From: Rhizobium anhuiense
GTDB lineage: Bacteria; Pseudomonadota; Alphaproteobacteria; Rhizobiales; Rhizobiaceae
Length of the DNA: 64,000 nt
Assembly: GCF_003985145.1 (NCBI RefSeq)
Contig: NZ_ML133543.1
Span: 1 to 64,000 of the forward strand
Direction of reading: 5' to 3'
In this document: piece by piece, positions 53,175-62,282 of the stretch
Layout of the letters: each line of letters opens with the position of its first letter
Numbering within the stretch: position 1 is the first letter of the stretch
Made by a program: the position numbers and the translations under genes
Notes under the pieces: generated by a model
What the model saw: the letters and a program-made list of their open reading frames with translations, nothing else
Database searches by the model: none
Told to the model about the DNA's origin: nothing

Positions 53175-53885
53175 TTGGCCGAAACAAGCGATTTTAAAGC
53201 GCAGCCGCCCGAAGGGATTGACGCTATCGGGGCCTCCAGCGAGGGTGCCTCGCTTTATCAACTGATCAGGGAAGACATCATCGAGGGGCGGCTCGCTGCC
53301 AACGAACGGCTTGTGGTCACCGATCTCGCTCGGCGCCACGGCACTTCGACCAACCCCGTGCGCGAGGCCCTGCAACTGTTGCGCGGAGAGGGCTTCGTCA
53401 CCTTCGTTCCCAACCGCGGAGCGCGCGTCCGGCCCATCGATCAGGATTTTGTTCGGGACATCTACGAGATCGGAGTCTTGATCGAGCCGGCCCTGACGCG
53501 ATGGTTCGTGAATATGGCCACCGTCGAGGACATTGCCGAACTCGAACGCATCCAAGGCCTGATTGAAGAGAATGACTTCGCCGACACGTTGAGGCACAGC
53601 GAGCTGGACACCGCCTTTCACACCATAATGTACCAAAGGCACTACAACCGCCACGCCGCCGAGCTTTGGTGGAAGCATCGCGAAGTGCTTCGAGCCGTGA
53701 GCCGGCGTTTCAACTTCACGCTCGCCCGGCGTGCCGCGATCCTGAGCGAGCATCGCGAACTCATTGCGCATGTAAAAGCGGGAAACGCCAACGAGGCAGG
53801 CGAACTCATTGCACGCCATGTCGAAGGCTCCGGCCGGCACATCCTCGAACACATGCGGGCGCGGAACGCGGCTCGGGCAGGATAG
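53175..53885 (+). CDS. GntR-family regulator, FCD subfamily, of the sugar-acid locus
   Basis: No ATG with a ribosome-binding site is close to the HTH. I use the TTG at 53175, with GGGGA 5 bases upstream, which gives 236 residues; the ATG at 53049 would add 42 residues that do not look conserved. The winged HTH runs from SLYQLIREDIIEGRL to NPVREALQLLRGEGFVTFVPNRGARV, and the FCD domain ends with HVEGSGRHILEHM. It heads a plus-strand unit with three enolase-superfamily genes, and faces the importer operon. It likely represses both until a sugar acid binds. Confidence 0.85.
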   Translation: MAETSDFKAQPPEGIDAIGASSEGASLYQLIREDIIEGRLAANERLVVTDLARRHGTSTNPVREALQLLRGEGFVTFVPNRGARVRPIDQDFVRDIYEIGVLIEPALTRWFVNMATVEDIAELERIQGLIEENDFADTLRHSELDTAFHTIMYQRHYNRHAAELWWKHREVLRAVSRRFNFTLARRAAILSEHRELIAHVKAGNANEAGELIARHVEGSGRHILEHMRARNAARAG

Positions 53886-53940
53886 ACTACAGGGCCCGGG
53901 AATATCGTTCTCCCGGCCAATTCAGACAAAGGCAATTGAG

Positions 53941-55107
53941 ATGAAAATCACCAGCGTTCGGCCGTGGTTAATCAGATCCGATGCTTCTTATTGGGGAGAG
54001 TTTCTGTTCGTCGAAGTGACAACCGACGACGGGGTGAGCGGCTGGGGAGAGATCACCACCACGACAAGGCTCGCCAACCGCGCCCTCTGCACGATGCTGC
54101 GGCAGATCGGTGCCGCGGTAACAGGCGAGGACCCGGCGCGTATCGAATATCTTTGGCACAAGATATTCCGCAGCTTCACCTATATGGGCAGTCGCGGCGC
54201 CGCAGTCGAATGCGTAAGCGCCATCGACATCGCCCTTTGGGACATCCGAGGCAAAGTTCTTGGTAAGCCGATTTACGAGCTGTTGGGCGGACCGGTACGC
54301 GATGAAATCGCGCTCTACACCCATCCCAACCAGGCTAAATTTACCAGCAAGGAGGCTGTGGTCCGCGAAATTAGAGACATCGTCGAGTCCGGCCACACGG
54401 CGCTCAAGTTCGATCCTTTTCCCCACCAGGGCCGCACCGCCGATGGCCAGTCCCGCGAACAGCGGGACGGCTACCTTGATGGCAGCATGACCCGCAAGGA
54501 CGAGCGCGAAGCCGCCGAACTCACGGCACTCATCCGCGAAACGGCGGGCTCTGATGTCGACATTCTCATCGATGCGCATGGCCGGTTCGACGTTCCCACC
54601 GCCATTCGCCTCTGTCGGAGCCTCGAGGAAGCCGGTAAGATCGACTGGTTCGAGGAGCCCTGCCCGCCCGAGAGCCTCAACGCCCTCAAGCAGGTCCGGG
54701 AGAAGGTCAGTGCCGCGATCTCGTGGGGCGAGCGCGGCCACACGAAGTGGGATTTCGTGCCGGTGCTCGAAAACAAGCTCGCCGACTACATCATGCCTGA
54801 CGTCACCTGGACCGGCGGCATTACCGAACTCAAGAAGATTTCTGCCCTGTGCGAAGCCTACTACATCCCGGTCTCGCCGCACGACGCCGCAGGACCGATC
54901 AACGTGGTTGCAGGAGCACAGGTGATGATGACCGTTCCCAACTTCTACAAACTCGAAACCTCGGAGTGGAACCTGGGCAAATACGATCACCTCATCGACA
55001 GGCCACTCGATGTTTCGAACGGCAGCCTCAAGCTTACGCAGAGACCTGGTCTCGGCGTCGAAATGAACCGCGATTACCTTCAAAGCCACGAGATAGAGCT
55101 GGATTAA
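53941..55107 (+). CDS. Enolase-superfamily dehydratase, member 2
   Basis: 388 residues from ATG 53941 with AAGG upstream. The second-strand motif is HTALKFDPFP (a single Lys). Metal-ligand regions are ILIDAHGRF, DWFEEPCPP and SWGERGH; the catalytic His is probably in SPHDAAGP. These match galactonate-dehydratase-like members of the mandelate racemase subgroup. It starts 55 bases after the GntR gene and is followed by two more members of the same superfamily. Substrate unknown; an aldonate or aldarate is the reasonable guess. Confidence 0.88.
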   Translation: MKITSVRPWLIRSDASYWGEFLFVEVTTDDGVSGWGEITTTTRLANRALCTMLRQIGAAVTGEDPARIEYLWHKIFRSFTYMGSRGAAVECVSAIDIALWDIRGKVLGKPIYELLGGPVRDEIALYTHPNQAKFTSKEAVVREIRDIVESGHTALKFDPFPHQGRTADGQSREQRDGYLDGSMTRKDEREAAELTALIRETAGSDVDILIDAHGRFDVPTAIRLCRSLEEAGKIDWFEEPCPPESLNALKQVREKVSAAISWGERGHTKWDFVPVLENKLADYIMPDVTWTGGITELKKISALCEAYYIPVSPHDAAGPINVVAGAQVMMTVPNFYKLETSEWNLGKYDHLIDRPLDVSNGSLKLTQRPGLGVEMNRDYLQSHEIELD

Positions 55108-55166
55108 CAACGCTCTATGCCGCGCAGCCGTGCGCGGCGAACCCGCCGACAGAACGAGGATAAATC

Positions 55167-56528
55167 ATGCCAGAGGCAGATGAAGCCGACGAAGCGCTCA
55201 ATCGGGTGAATACGCATTCCAAGCCGTCCGACCTTCGCATTACCGATATGCGGGTAGCCGAAATTGTCGGCGCGCCGTTCACCTCAGTGCTGCTCAAGAT
55301 CTACACCAACCAGGGTATCGTCGGGCTTGGCGAGGTGCGCGACGGTGCCAGCGCCACCTACGCGCTGATGCTGAAGAGCCGGTTGCTTGGCGAGAATCCT
55401 TGCAACATCGACCGCCTGTTTCGCCGGATCAAGCAGTTCGGCGGGCACGGGCGGCAAGGCGGCGGCGTATCGGCGGTTGAAATCGCCTTGTGGGATCTTG
55501 CCGGCAAGGCCTATGGCGTCCCCATCTACCAGATGCTCGGCGGCCGGTTTCGGGAGAAAGTGCGCGTCTATTGCGACACCGACGCCACCGTGCCGAGCGG
55601 CACAGAGACCGGCAGGCGCCTCAAGCAACGCATGGAGCTGGGGTTCACCTTCCTCAAGATGGATCTGGGGCTGATGCAGATTGCGGATGTGCCGGGTGCG
55701 GTCGTGTCTCCTGCCGGCTCGCTTGAAGGATACCGCGACCACCCCGGCCGCGGCCCGCTGAAGACCATTGAAGAGCGGCGCATCCGCAACGCGGCATACG
55801 ATGTGCATAACGTCCCGCACCCGTTTACCGGCCTCCACTTTTCCGACAAGGGCCTCGACTTCCTTGAGCAATACATTGCCGAGGTTCGTGAGGTCATCGG
55901 CATGGATATTCCGCTCGCCATCGACCACATCGGCCACATCTCAGTGCAGAACGGCATTCGCCTCGCCAGGCGTATCGAAAAATACGTGCCAGCCTGGCTC
56001 GAGGATGTGATCCCGTGGCAGTACACCGAGCAGTACCGACAGCTGCAGGACGCAACCACGGTGCCGATCTGCACCGGCGAGGACATATACCTCAAGGAGG
56101 GCTTCGAGCCTCTGCTCAAGAGCAGCGGCCTCTCCGTTATCCATCCGGACCTGCTCACCAGCGGGGGCATCCTCGAGACCAAGAAGATCGGCGATATGGC
56201 GCAGGACCATGGTGTCGCCATGGCGATCCACATGGCGGAAAGTCCGATCGCCGCAATGGCTGCCGCACATGTGGCGACCGCGACCGAAAATTTCATGGCG
56301 CTCGAATACCACTCTGTCGATGTCGACTGGTGGGACGATATCGTCACCGGCCTTCCCAAGCCGCTCGTGAAGGACGGCTTTATCACTGTTCCGGACAAGC
56401 CGGGCCTGGGAATTGACGACGTCGTCGACGAGGTGATCTCGCAGCATCTACAGCCGGGTGTCACCGGCATCTGGCAGCCCACGGATCACTGGGACGATGA
56501 ATATTCCTGGGATCGCACCTGGAGCTGA
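55167..56528 (+). CDS. Enolase-superfamily protein, member 3 (divergent)
   Basis: 453 residues, longer than most in the subgroup. AGGAT precedes the ATG. The second-strand motif is [10 protein letters not shown] loop follows with [14 protein letters not shown] and [16 protein letters not shown], not seen in the other three. Metal-ligand regions are [17 protein letters not shown] and CTGEDIYL; the last strand reads [11 protein letters not shown], with the His differently placed from the usual site. The fold is secure but its reaction is not; dehydration or epimerisation of a sugar acid is possible. It lies 59 bases after member 2. Confidence 0.85.
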   Translation: MPEADEADEALNRVNTHSKPSDLRITDMRVAEIVGAPFTSVLLKIYTNQGIVGLGEVRDGASATYALMLKSRLLGENPCNIDRLFRRIKQFGGHGRQGGGVSAVEIALWDLAGKAYGVPIYQMLGGRFREKVRVYCDTDATVPSGTETGRRLKQRMELGFTFLKMDLGLMQIADVPGAVVSPAGSLEGYRDHPGRGPLKTIEERRIRNAAYDVHNVPHPFTGLHFSDKGLDFLEQYIAEVREVIGMDIPLAIDHIGHISVQNGIRLARRIEKYVPAWLEDVIPWQYTEQYRQLQDATTVPICTGEDIYLKEGFEPLLKSSGLSVIHPDLLTSGGILETKKIGDMAQDHGVAMAIHMAESPIAAMAAAHVATATENFMALEYHSVDVDWWDDIVTGLPKPLVKDGFITVPDKPGLGIDDVVDEVISQHLQPGVTGIWQPTDHWDDEYSWDRTWS

Positions 56529-56545
56529 GGCGAAAAGGAACCAAG

Positions 56546-57745
56546 ATGAAGATCACCGATCTGCGATGCGCCGTTATCGGCAAACACCCGATCGTTCGCA
56601 TCGTCACGGACGAGGGTCTCTATGGCTTGGGCGAAGTCGAGTTCACCAAGTCCTACCTCAAGCCCTGGGTGCTGCATTTCCGTGAGGCGCTGATCGGCGA
56701 GGACCCGACCGACGTCGAGAGAGTGATGCTGAAGATCCGCCAACGCGGCTCATTCAAGCCGTACGGTGCGGCGGTGAGCGCTATCGAGCATGCGCTGTGG
56801 GACATTGCCGGCAAGGCCGCGGGCGTGCCCGCCTATAAACTGCTCGGCGGCAAGGTGCGCGACAAGGTGCGCGTCTACAACGGCTCGATCCGCCGGAAAC
56901 GCACGGGCGACCGGCCGGAAGATTACGCCGCTGACGTCAAATGGATGATGGAGCAGCCGCAGAACTTCTTCATGATCAAGCAAGGAATCTCGTTCCACTC
57001 CAATATGAAGGACACCATTGAGGGCTTCCACTACGGCGTGACGCAGCAGAAGGCCGGCTATCACGGTGCTATGGATCAGGGCGTGATCAGCGAGCGCGGT
57101 TTCAATCACATGCTCGACTGCGTGATCGCGATGAAGGAAGTGCTGAGCGACAAAGTCAGCCTGGCGCTCGACTGCGGCCCGGGCTGGATGCTGCCCGATG
57201 CGATCAAATTCGCTCGCGCGGTCGAGAAGTACAATTTGATGTGGCTCGAGGACATGCTGACTGGCGACTATGTACCGTGGGTCAATCCGCAGGCCTATCG
57301 GGAACTGACCATCTCCACCTCGACGCCCATCCACACTGGCGAGCAGATCTACCTGCGACACAATTTCAAGGAACTGATCGAGACGCAGGCGGTGCGCGTC
57401 ATCGGCCCCGATCCAGCCGATATTGGCGGTATTGCCGAACTCAAATGGGTCGCCGAACACGCCTACATGCACTCGATCCTGATGGCGCCGCACGGCACCG
57501 CCAACGGCCTGTTGGGGCTCGGCGCGTTGATCAATGTCTGCGCCACCTTGCCGGCAAACTACATCGCGTTCGAATATCCGACCGCCTCCGACCCCTGGTG
57601 GGAGGATCTGGTCGTCGGCTTGCCGCCGCAGATCGTGAAGGACAGCATGGTGGACCTACTGGAAGCGCCGGGGCTGGGGCTGGATATCGACGCCGAAGCG
57701 GCCAGGAGATATCTCAGGGAAGAGGATGCGGGCTTCTTCGACTGA
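56546..57745 (+). CDS. Enolase-superfamily dehydratase, member 4
   Basis: 399 residues from ATG 56546 with AAGGAA upstream. The second-strand motif is FFMIKQGI, followed by a His- and Gly-rich insertion (GFHYGVTQQKAGYHGAMDQG). Metal-ligand regions are LALDCGPG, MWLEDML and HTGEQIYL; the final His is in LMAPHGTANGLLG. It is 17 bases after member 3 and is the last gene of the unit. It is closer to member 3 than to members 1 and 2 in the strand-six motif TGEx-IYL. Substrate unknown. Confidence 0.86.
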   Translation: MKITDLRCAVIGKHPIVRIVTDEGLYGLGEVEFTKSYLKPWVLHFREALIGEDPTDVERVMLKIRQRGSFKPYGAAVSAIEHALWDIAGKAAGVPAYKLLGGKVRDKVRVYNGSIRRKRTGDRPEDYAADVKWMMEQPQNFFMIKQGISFHSNMKDTIEGFHYGVTQQKAGYHGAMDQGVISERGFNHMLDCVIAMKEVLSDKVSLALDCGPGWMLPDAIKFARAVEKYNLMWLEDMLTGDYVPWVNPQAYRELTISTSTPIHTGEQIYLRHNFKELIETQAVRVIGPDPADIGGIAELKWVAEHAYMHSILMAPHGTANGLLGLGALINVCATLPANYIAFEYPTASDPWWEDLVVGLPPQIVKDSMVDLLEAPGLGLDIDAEAARRYLREEDAGFFD

Positions 57746-58102
57746 ATCTCCCTCCACCGGCATGACGTGAATCGCAGTAAGGCCCGCCGGTATGGGAAAG
57801 GAGATCGTGCTCCCCGCGGACCTGCAAGCAACTCCTCGCTGCGCTTGAGCAGCGGTCACCGATAACGGCCTGTAAGTACGACCTCGAGCCCGGCGACGGT
57901 CGCTCCAGACGAGGCAGATGAACACCAATCTCTTAGCAGTAAACCGCATCGTTGGGTCACCAGTGCGAATCCTGCCTGAAACTACCTTTCCAATCGTCTG
58001 TCCTCACGCCACCAATACCGTGTCGCGACGGGATCGCCGCCCGTCGCTCTGATAAGCCGAGGCATCGAGATTGAATCCCGGGAAGAGGACCTCTTTTCCG
58101 TC
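57746..58102. other. Intergenic stretch between the sugar-acid locus and putA
   Basis: About 357 bp without a supported gene. Short frames exist but lack ribosome-binding sites. The presumed right end of the inserted locus lies here. A weak hairpin (GGGAAGAGGACCTCTTTTCC) near 58080 is visible. Confidence 0.5.
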
Positions 58103-58211
58103 TCGAGTTAATCGAGACCTGCAAGACGCGGCCGAGGGCGCATTTTTTGCGCCCTCGTTTTGCTGCTCAGCCAATGGCCATCAGACTTGCATTGCCGCCG
58201 GCAGCCGCCGT
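58103..58211. repeat. Right direct repeat: 3' end of intact putA and its downstream hairpin
   Basis: This is the intact counterpart of the relic at 46351-46460, in the same orientation. It covers the last 15 codons of putA and about 65 bases beyond the stop. The two copies bracket the sugar-acid locus. Confidence 0.82.
58133..58157. terminator. Hairpin downstream of putA
   Basis: CGAGGGCGCA at 58133-58142 pairs with TGCGCCCTCG at 58148-58157 across a loop of five T. On the plus strand TTTT follows; on the putA strand the run of U is absent. It probably ends transcription from either side. A less perfect version is preserved in the relic at 46382-46406. Confidence 0.75.
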
Positions 58212-61200
58212 GTTGATCGACGTCGACACCTCCTCCAGCAGCCAATTCAGGCAATAGGCCTCGGGGTCGCTTGCCAGTTCCTCGGTTGTCGCCGCCTGGA
58301 CCAGCAGAAGCGGACCGGGCAGGTGAGCGATCTTCTGATTGACGGCCAGAACCCTTTCGCGATCGCCTTCCACGAGCGCACCCGAGAACGGCCCGTCCTT
58401 TTCCCAATCCGATGTCCAGGAAATCCGGCCGGCGACAGCCGCCGGAAGGTCCGCCAGGACCGATTTGGATAGGGAACCCGCATCCACGACGATGTGGTTG
58501 CCCGTTGAAAGGGCTGCGGCGATCTGTCGATGAAGCCCGCCTTCCGTCTGCGGCACGATAAGAATACGGCCGCGGGGATGGAGCGCGTAGAGATTGCGCT
58601 CCCCGACCGGACCGGTGAGCTCGCGTTCGAGCCCGAGTGCCGAACGGCTCGCATATCCACGCGCCGCTTCCCCCTCACCCGGCAAGCCCTTCTTGTCGAG
58701 CCAGACAATATAGTCGCGAAGGGCGAGATCCGTGTGAACGGAGTCCTGCTGCGGCGGCACGGGCGCACGCTGCACCAGCCGGCCGATATAGAGCGGACCA
58801 CCGGCCTTCGGCCCTGTGCCTGACAAGCCGCGACCACCGAAAGGCTGCACGCCGACGACCGCGCCGATGATGTTGCGGTTGACGTAGAGGTTTCCGGCCT
58901 TGATGCGACTGGTCACATGCGCGATCGTTTCATCAAGCCGAGTGTGAAGTCCGAATGTGAGGCCGTAACCCGATGCGTTGATGTCGTCGATCAAGCGGTC
59001 GAGCCCGTTTCGCTTGAAGCGGACGACATGCAGAACCGGTCCGAAGATCTCTCTCGTCAGGTCCGACAAGGACTTGATTTCGATGATCGTCGGCGGAACG
59101 AACGTCCCCGCCGCGGCACTTTCGGGCAGCGGCAGCTGATCCACCTTGCGGCCGGCGCCGCGCATCTTCTCGATATGCTGGTCGATCTCCGCCTTTGCGC
59201 CGTCATTGATGACAGGGCCGACATCGATGCTCAGCCGATCGGTGCGGCCGATCGTCAGTTCCCGGAAGGCGCCCTTCAGCATATTGAGGGTCCTGTCGGC
59301 CACATCGTCCTGAAGGCAGAGAACGCGAAGTGCAGAGCAGCGCTGGCCGGCGCTGTCGAAAGCCGAGGCAATGACGTCGGCCACCACTTGCTCGGCCAAT
59401 GCCGAGGAGTCGACGATCATACCGTTCTGACCGCCCGTCTCGGCGATCAGCGGAATCGGCTTGCCGGTCGCCGACAGCCGTTCTGCCAGCTGCGCCTGGA
59501 TCATACGAGCCACTTCGGTCGACCCGGTAAACATGACGCCTGCCGTTTCCGGAGCCCCGACCATGCCGGCGCCGAGGCGGCCGCTGCCGGGCACGAACTG
59601 CAGGACACCCACCGGCACACCCGCCTCGTGGAGGATCTTCACACTCTCCGAGGCGATGATCGGCGTGACGCCGGCAGGTTTGGCAAGCACGGGATTGCCG
59701 GCCACCAAGGCCGCGGCGACCTGTCCGGTGAAAATCGCCAGCGGAAAATTCCACGGGCTGATACAGACGATCGGGCCGAGCGGCGCATGCGACGGCCCGA
59801 GGGTCTTGCGTGCCTGATCGGCATAGTAGCGCAGGAAGTCGATCGCCTCGCGCACCTCGCCGACGGCATTGGCCGCGGATTTGCCGGCTTCGCGCATGAC
59901 GATGCCCATCAGCGTCTTGATGCGGGCCTGCATGATGTCGGCCGCCCGATCCAGGCAGGCCGCACGCTCGGCCGGCGGCACGGCCGCCCATTGCGGCGCA
60001 TGTTCCGCGGCCATCGCAACGATACGGGCTGCCTCCTCGACCTTCACTTCCGTGACCGTGCCGACGACGTCCCGGTGATCGGCAGGATTGAGAACCTCGC
60101 GCGTCACCCCATCCGTCGAGCCGTCGGCAAGGAGGGGAAGCGCACGCCATGGGGCAGCCGCGGTAGAGGCGAGCGCCTGCGACAGGTCCAGGAGGGTGGC
60201 CTCATTCGAGAGATCCAGGCCGTCGGAATTGGCGCGGGCACTGCCGTAAAGAGCCTTTGGCGAGGCGATCTGGATGTGCGGAAGGCCAACGACGGGCATG
60301 GCTGCGACGATCTCGGCAGGATCGGCGACCAGGGCCTCGACCGAGACATTCGGATCGGAGATGCGGTGCACGAAGGAGGAATTGGCGCCGTTTTCGAGAA
60401 GGCGCCGCACCAGATAGGCGAGCAGCGTCTCATGCGTTCCGACAGGCGCATAGATGCGGCAGGGCCGGTCGAGTTTTTCCTTGCCGACGACCTCGTCATA
60501 GAGCGGTTCGCCCATGCCATGCAGGCATTGGAACTCATATTTGCCGACCGCGAAGTCGGGACCGGCCAGGTGATAGATCGTGGCAAGCGTCTGCGCATTA
60601 TGCGTGGCGAATTGCGGGAACACCGCATCGGGCGCGTTCAGCAGCTTGCGCGCGCAGGCGACATAGGCGACGTCGGTGTAAATCTTGCGGGTATAGACCG
60701 GATAGTCGTCGAGACCGTCCAGCTGGGCGCGCTTGATCTCCGCATCCCAATAGGCGCCCTTGACGAGACGGACCATGATCCGGCGCCCGGACCGGCGTGC
60801 CAGATCGATGATGTAGTCGAGGACGAAGGGGCAGCGCTTGCCATAGGCCTGCACGACGAAGCCCAGCCCGTTCCATCCGGCAAGCTCCGGGGCAAAGCAA
60901 AGCTCTTCGAGGAGGTCTAGCGAAAGCTCCAGCCGATCAGCCTCCTCCGCATCGATATTGAGGCCGATATCATAAGTCTTGGCGAGAACGGCCAGCGCCT
61001 TGACTTTCGGCAGCAGCTCTCCCATCACCCGGTCGGCCTGCGACCTCACGTAGCGCGGATGCAGGGCCGAAAGCTTGATCGAGATGCCTGGGCCGTCATA
61101 GATGCCGCGCCCGTCCGACGCCTTGCCGATGGCGTGGATCGCCTTTTCATAATCCTTGAAATAACGCTCGGCGTCCGCGGCAGTCGTCGCGGCTTCGCCC

Positions 61201-61874
61201 AGCATGTCGTAGGAATAGCGGAAGCCGCGCGCTTCGAGCGGCCGAGCGCGTTTCAGCGCCTCTGCGATCGTCTCGCCGGTGACGAACTGCTCGCCCATCA
61301 TGCGCATCGCCATATCGACGCCGCGACGGATAACCGGCTCGCCGGCGCGCGCGATCAGCCGCGTCAGGGCTGCCGACAGGCTCCGGTCGTTGACCGTCGA
61401 TGTCAGTTTGCCGGTGACGACGAGACCCCAGGTGGCGGCGTTGACGAACAGGGATTTTCCGCCGCCGATATGGGAGGTCCAGTTGCCTTCGGCAATCTTG
61501 TCGCGGATCAGCGCGTCCCGCGTGTCGGTATCGGGAATGCGCAACAGCGCTTCGGCAAGACACATGAGCGCCACGCCTTCCTGGCTGGAGAGCGAATATT
61601 CCTGCACCAGCCCTTCGACACCGGTGCCCTTGTGCTTGGCGCGCAAGGCCTCGATCAGGCTGCGGCCCGTGCTGCGGATGTCATAGCGTTTCGCCTCGGA
61701 GACGCGCGCGGCGGCGACCAGTGGCGGCAGGCATTCGGTTTCCGGCCGGCGATAGGCTGCCGTGATCGCCTGGCGAAGGTCGGATTGCGGCCGGATCGGT
61801 GGCGCAAAGGCCGAGAACGGCGCTCCGTCGGCGGGGTCTTTGGATGGAGGAGTGTCGATCGCTGCGTTCAACAT
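58167..61874 (-). CDS. putA: Bifunctional proline dehydrogenase / L-glutamate gamma-semialdehyde dehydrogenase
   Basis: From ATG 61874, with AGGGA upstream, the protein has 1235 residues. The proline dehydrogenase part shows DGPGISIKLSALHPRY, VRLVKGAYWDAEIKRAQ, ATHNAQT and RIYAPVGTHETLLAYLVRR. The aldehyde dehydrogenase part shows CISPWNFPLAIFTGQ, FTGSTEVARM and the catalytic Cys in FDSAGQRCSALR. A C-terminal domain of about 200 residues follows. Unlike the E. coli enzyme it has no N-terminal ribbon-helix-helix DNA-binding domain, so control falls to the divergent Lrp-type gene. It oxidises proline to glutamate at the membrane using FAD and NAD. Confidence 0.97.
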   Translation of the reverse strand: MLNAAIDTPPSKDPADGAPFSAFAPPIRPQSDLRQAITAAYRRPETECLPPLVAAARVSEAKRYDIRSTGRSLIEALRAKHKGTGVEGLVQEYSLSSQEGVALMCLAEALLRIPDTDTRDALIRDKIAEGNWTSHIGGGKSLFVNAATWGLVVTGKLTSTVNDRSLSAALTRLIARAGEPVIRRGVDMAMRMMGEQFVTGETIAEALKRARPLEARGFRYSYDMLGEAATTAADAERYFKDYEKAIHAIGKASDGRGIYDGPGISIKLSALHPRYVRSQADRVMGELLPKVKALAVLAKTYDIGLNIDAEEADRLELSLDLLEELCFAPELAGWNGLGFVVQAYGKRCPFVLDYIIDLARRSGRRIMVRLVKGAYWDAEIKRAQLDGLDDYPVYTRKIYTDVAYVACARKLLNAPDAVFPQFATHNAQTLATIYHLAGPDFAVGKYEFQCLHGMGEPLYDEVVGKEKLDRPCRIYAPVGTHETLLAYLVRRLLENGANSSFVHRISDPNVSVEALVADPAEIVAAMPVVGLPHIQIASPKALYGSARANSDGLDLSNEATLLDLSQALASTAAAPWRALPLLADGSTDGVTREVLNPADHRDVVGTVTEVKVEEAARIVAMAAEHAPQWAAVPPAERAACLDRAADIMQARIKTLMGIVMREAGKSAANAVGEVREAIDFLRYYADQARKTLGPSHAPLGPIVCISPWNFPLAIFTGQVAAALVAGNPVLAKPAGVTPIIASESVKILHEAGVPVGVLQFVPGSGRLGAGMVGAPETAGVMFTGSTEVARMIQAQLAERLSATGKPIPLIAETGGQNGMIVDSSALAEQVVADVIASAFDSAGQRCSALRVLCLQDDVADRTLNMLKGAFRELTIGRTDRLSIDVGPVINDGAKAEIDQHIEKMRGAGRKVDQLPLPESAAAGTFVPPTIIEIKSLSDLTREIFGPVLHVVRFKRNGLDRLIDDINASGYGLTFGLHTRLDETIAHVTSRIKAGNLYVNRNIIGAVVGVQPFGGRGLSGTGPKAGGPLYIGRLVQRAPVPPQQDSVHTDLALRDYIVWLDKKGLPGEGEAARGYASRSALGLERELTGPVGERNLYALHPRGRILIVPQTEGGLHRQIAAALSTGNHIVVDAGSLSKSVLADLPAAVAGRISWTSDWEKDGPFSGALVEGDRERVLAVNQKIAHLPGPLLLVQAATTEELASDPEAYCLNWLLEEVSTSINTAAAGGNASLMAIG

Positions 61875-61902
61875 GAAGGTCCCTATCGGTCGATATCTGG
61901 TT

Positions 61903-62121
61903 TTAACGGATGAATGAGACGCCGGGTTCATCGTCCCAGTCAGCGTCGTCCGAGACAACAGGGCCGGAATATTCCGTCTCGCGAAGCGGACGCGCATCCG
62001 GCCTGTTGCGCTTGAGGGTGAGCGCCGCTGCAACCGCTCTTATCGCCACCGGCCGGTAGTGAGCGAGCAGGTCCAGCTTCTGATCGTCATCCGGTTCTTC
62101 CCTACGCATGCGTGACCCCAT
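61903..62121 (-). CDS. Small hypothetical protein upstream of putA
   Basis: From ATG 62121, with AGGA upstream, the product has 72 residues; ATG 62109 is an alternative. It has an acidic start (REEPDDDQKLDLLAHY), an Ala-rich helix (RPVAIRAVAAALTL) and an acidic tail (VVSDDADWDDEPG). I recognise no named family, though small proteins with a YRPVAI-type helix occur in rhizobia. It ends 28 bases before putA on the same strand and would be co-transcribed with it. Confidence 0.5.
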   Translation of the reverse strand: MGSRMRREEPDDDQKLDLLAHYRPVAIRAVAAALTLKRNRPDARPLRETEYSGPVVSDDADWDDEPGVSFIR

Positions 62122-62282
62122 TTTTCCTGCGGCGCCGATGCGATCCCGACGATGCGTCGAGCGCCTGCGCCTTCCATCCCATTGCCGATGCATAAGGTAT
62201 CACAGATCGCCGATCGCGATCTCACTTGATTTTCGCAGCTTTCAGCCTGTATGAACTTATTAAAGCATTCTTGAGAGTTAAA

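Noticed and set aside
57935-57985. A tRNA T-arm-like string (GCGAATCCTGCC) that could mark a tRNA integration site
   Set aside because: No anticodon arm, D arm or pairing acceptor stem can be drawn around it, so it is not a tRNA. The putA-end repeat is a better-supported boundary.
58917-60920. A 667-codon open frame on the plus strand
   Set aside because: It is antisense to putA, whose catalytic motifs are unambiguous. Its composition is that of a GC-rich shadow frame.
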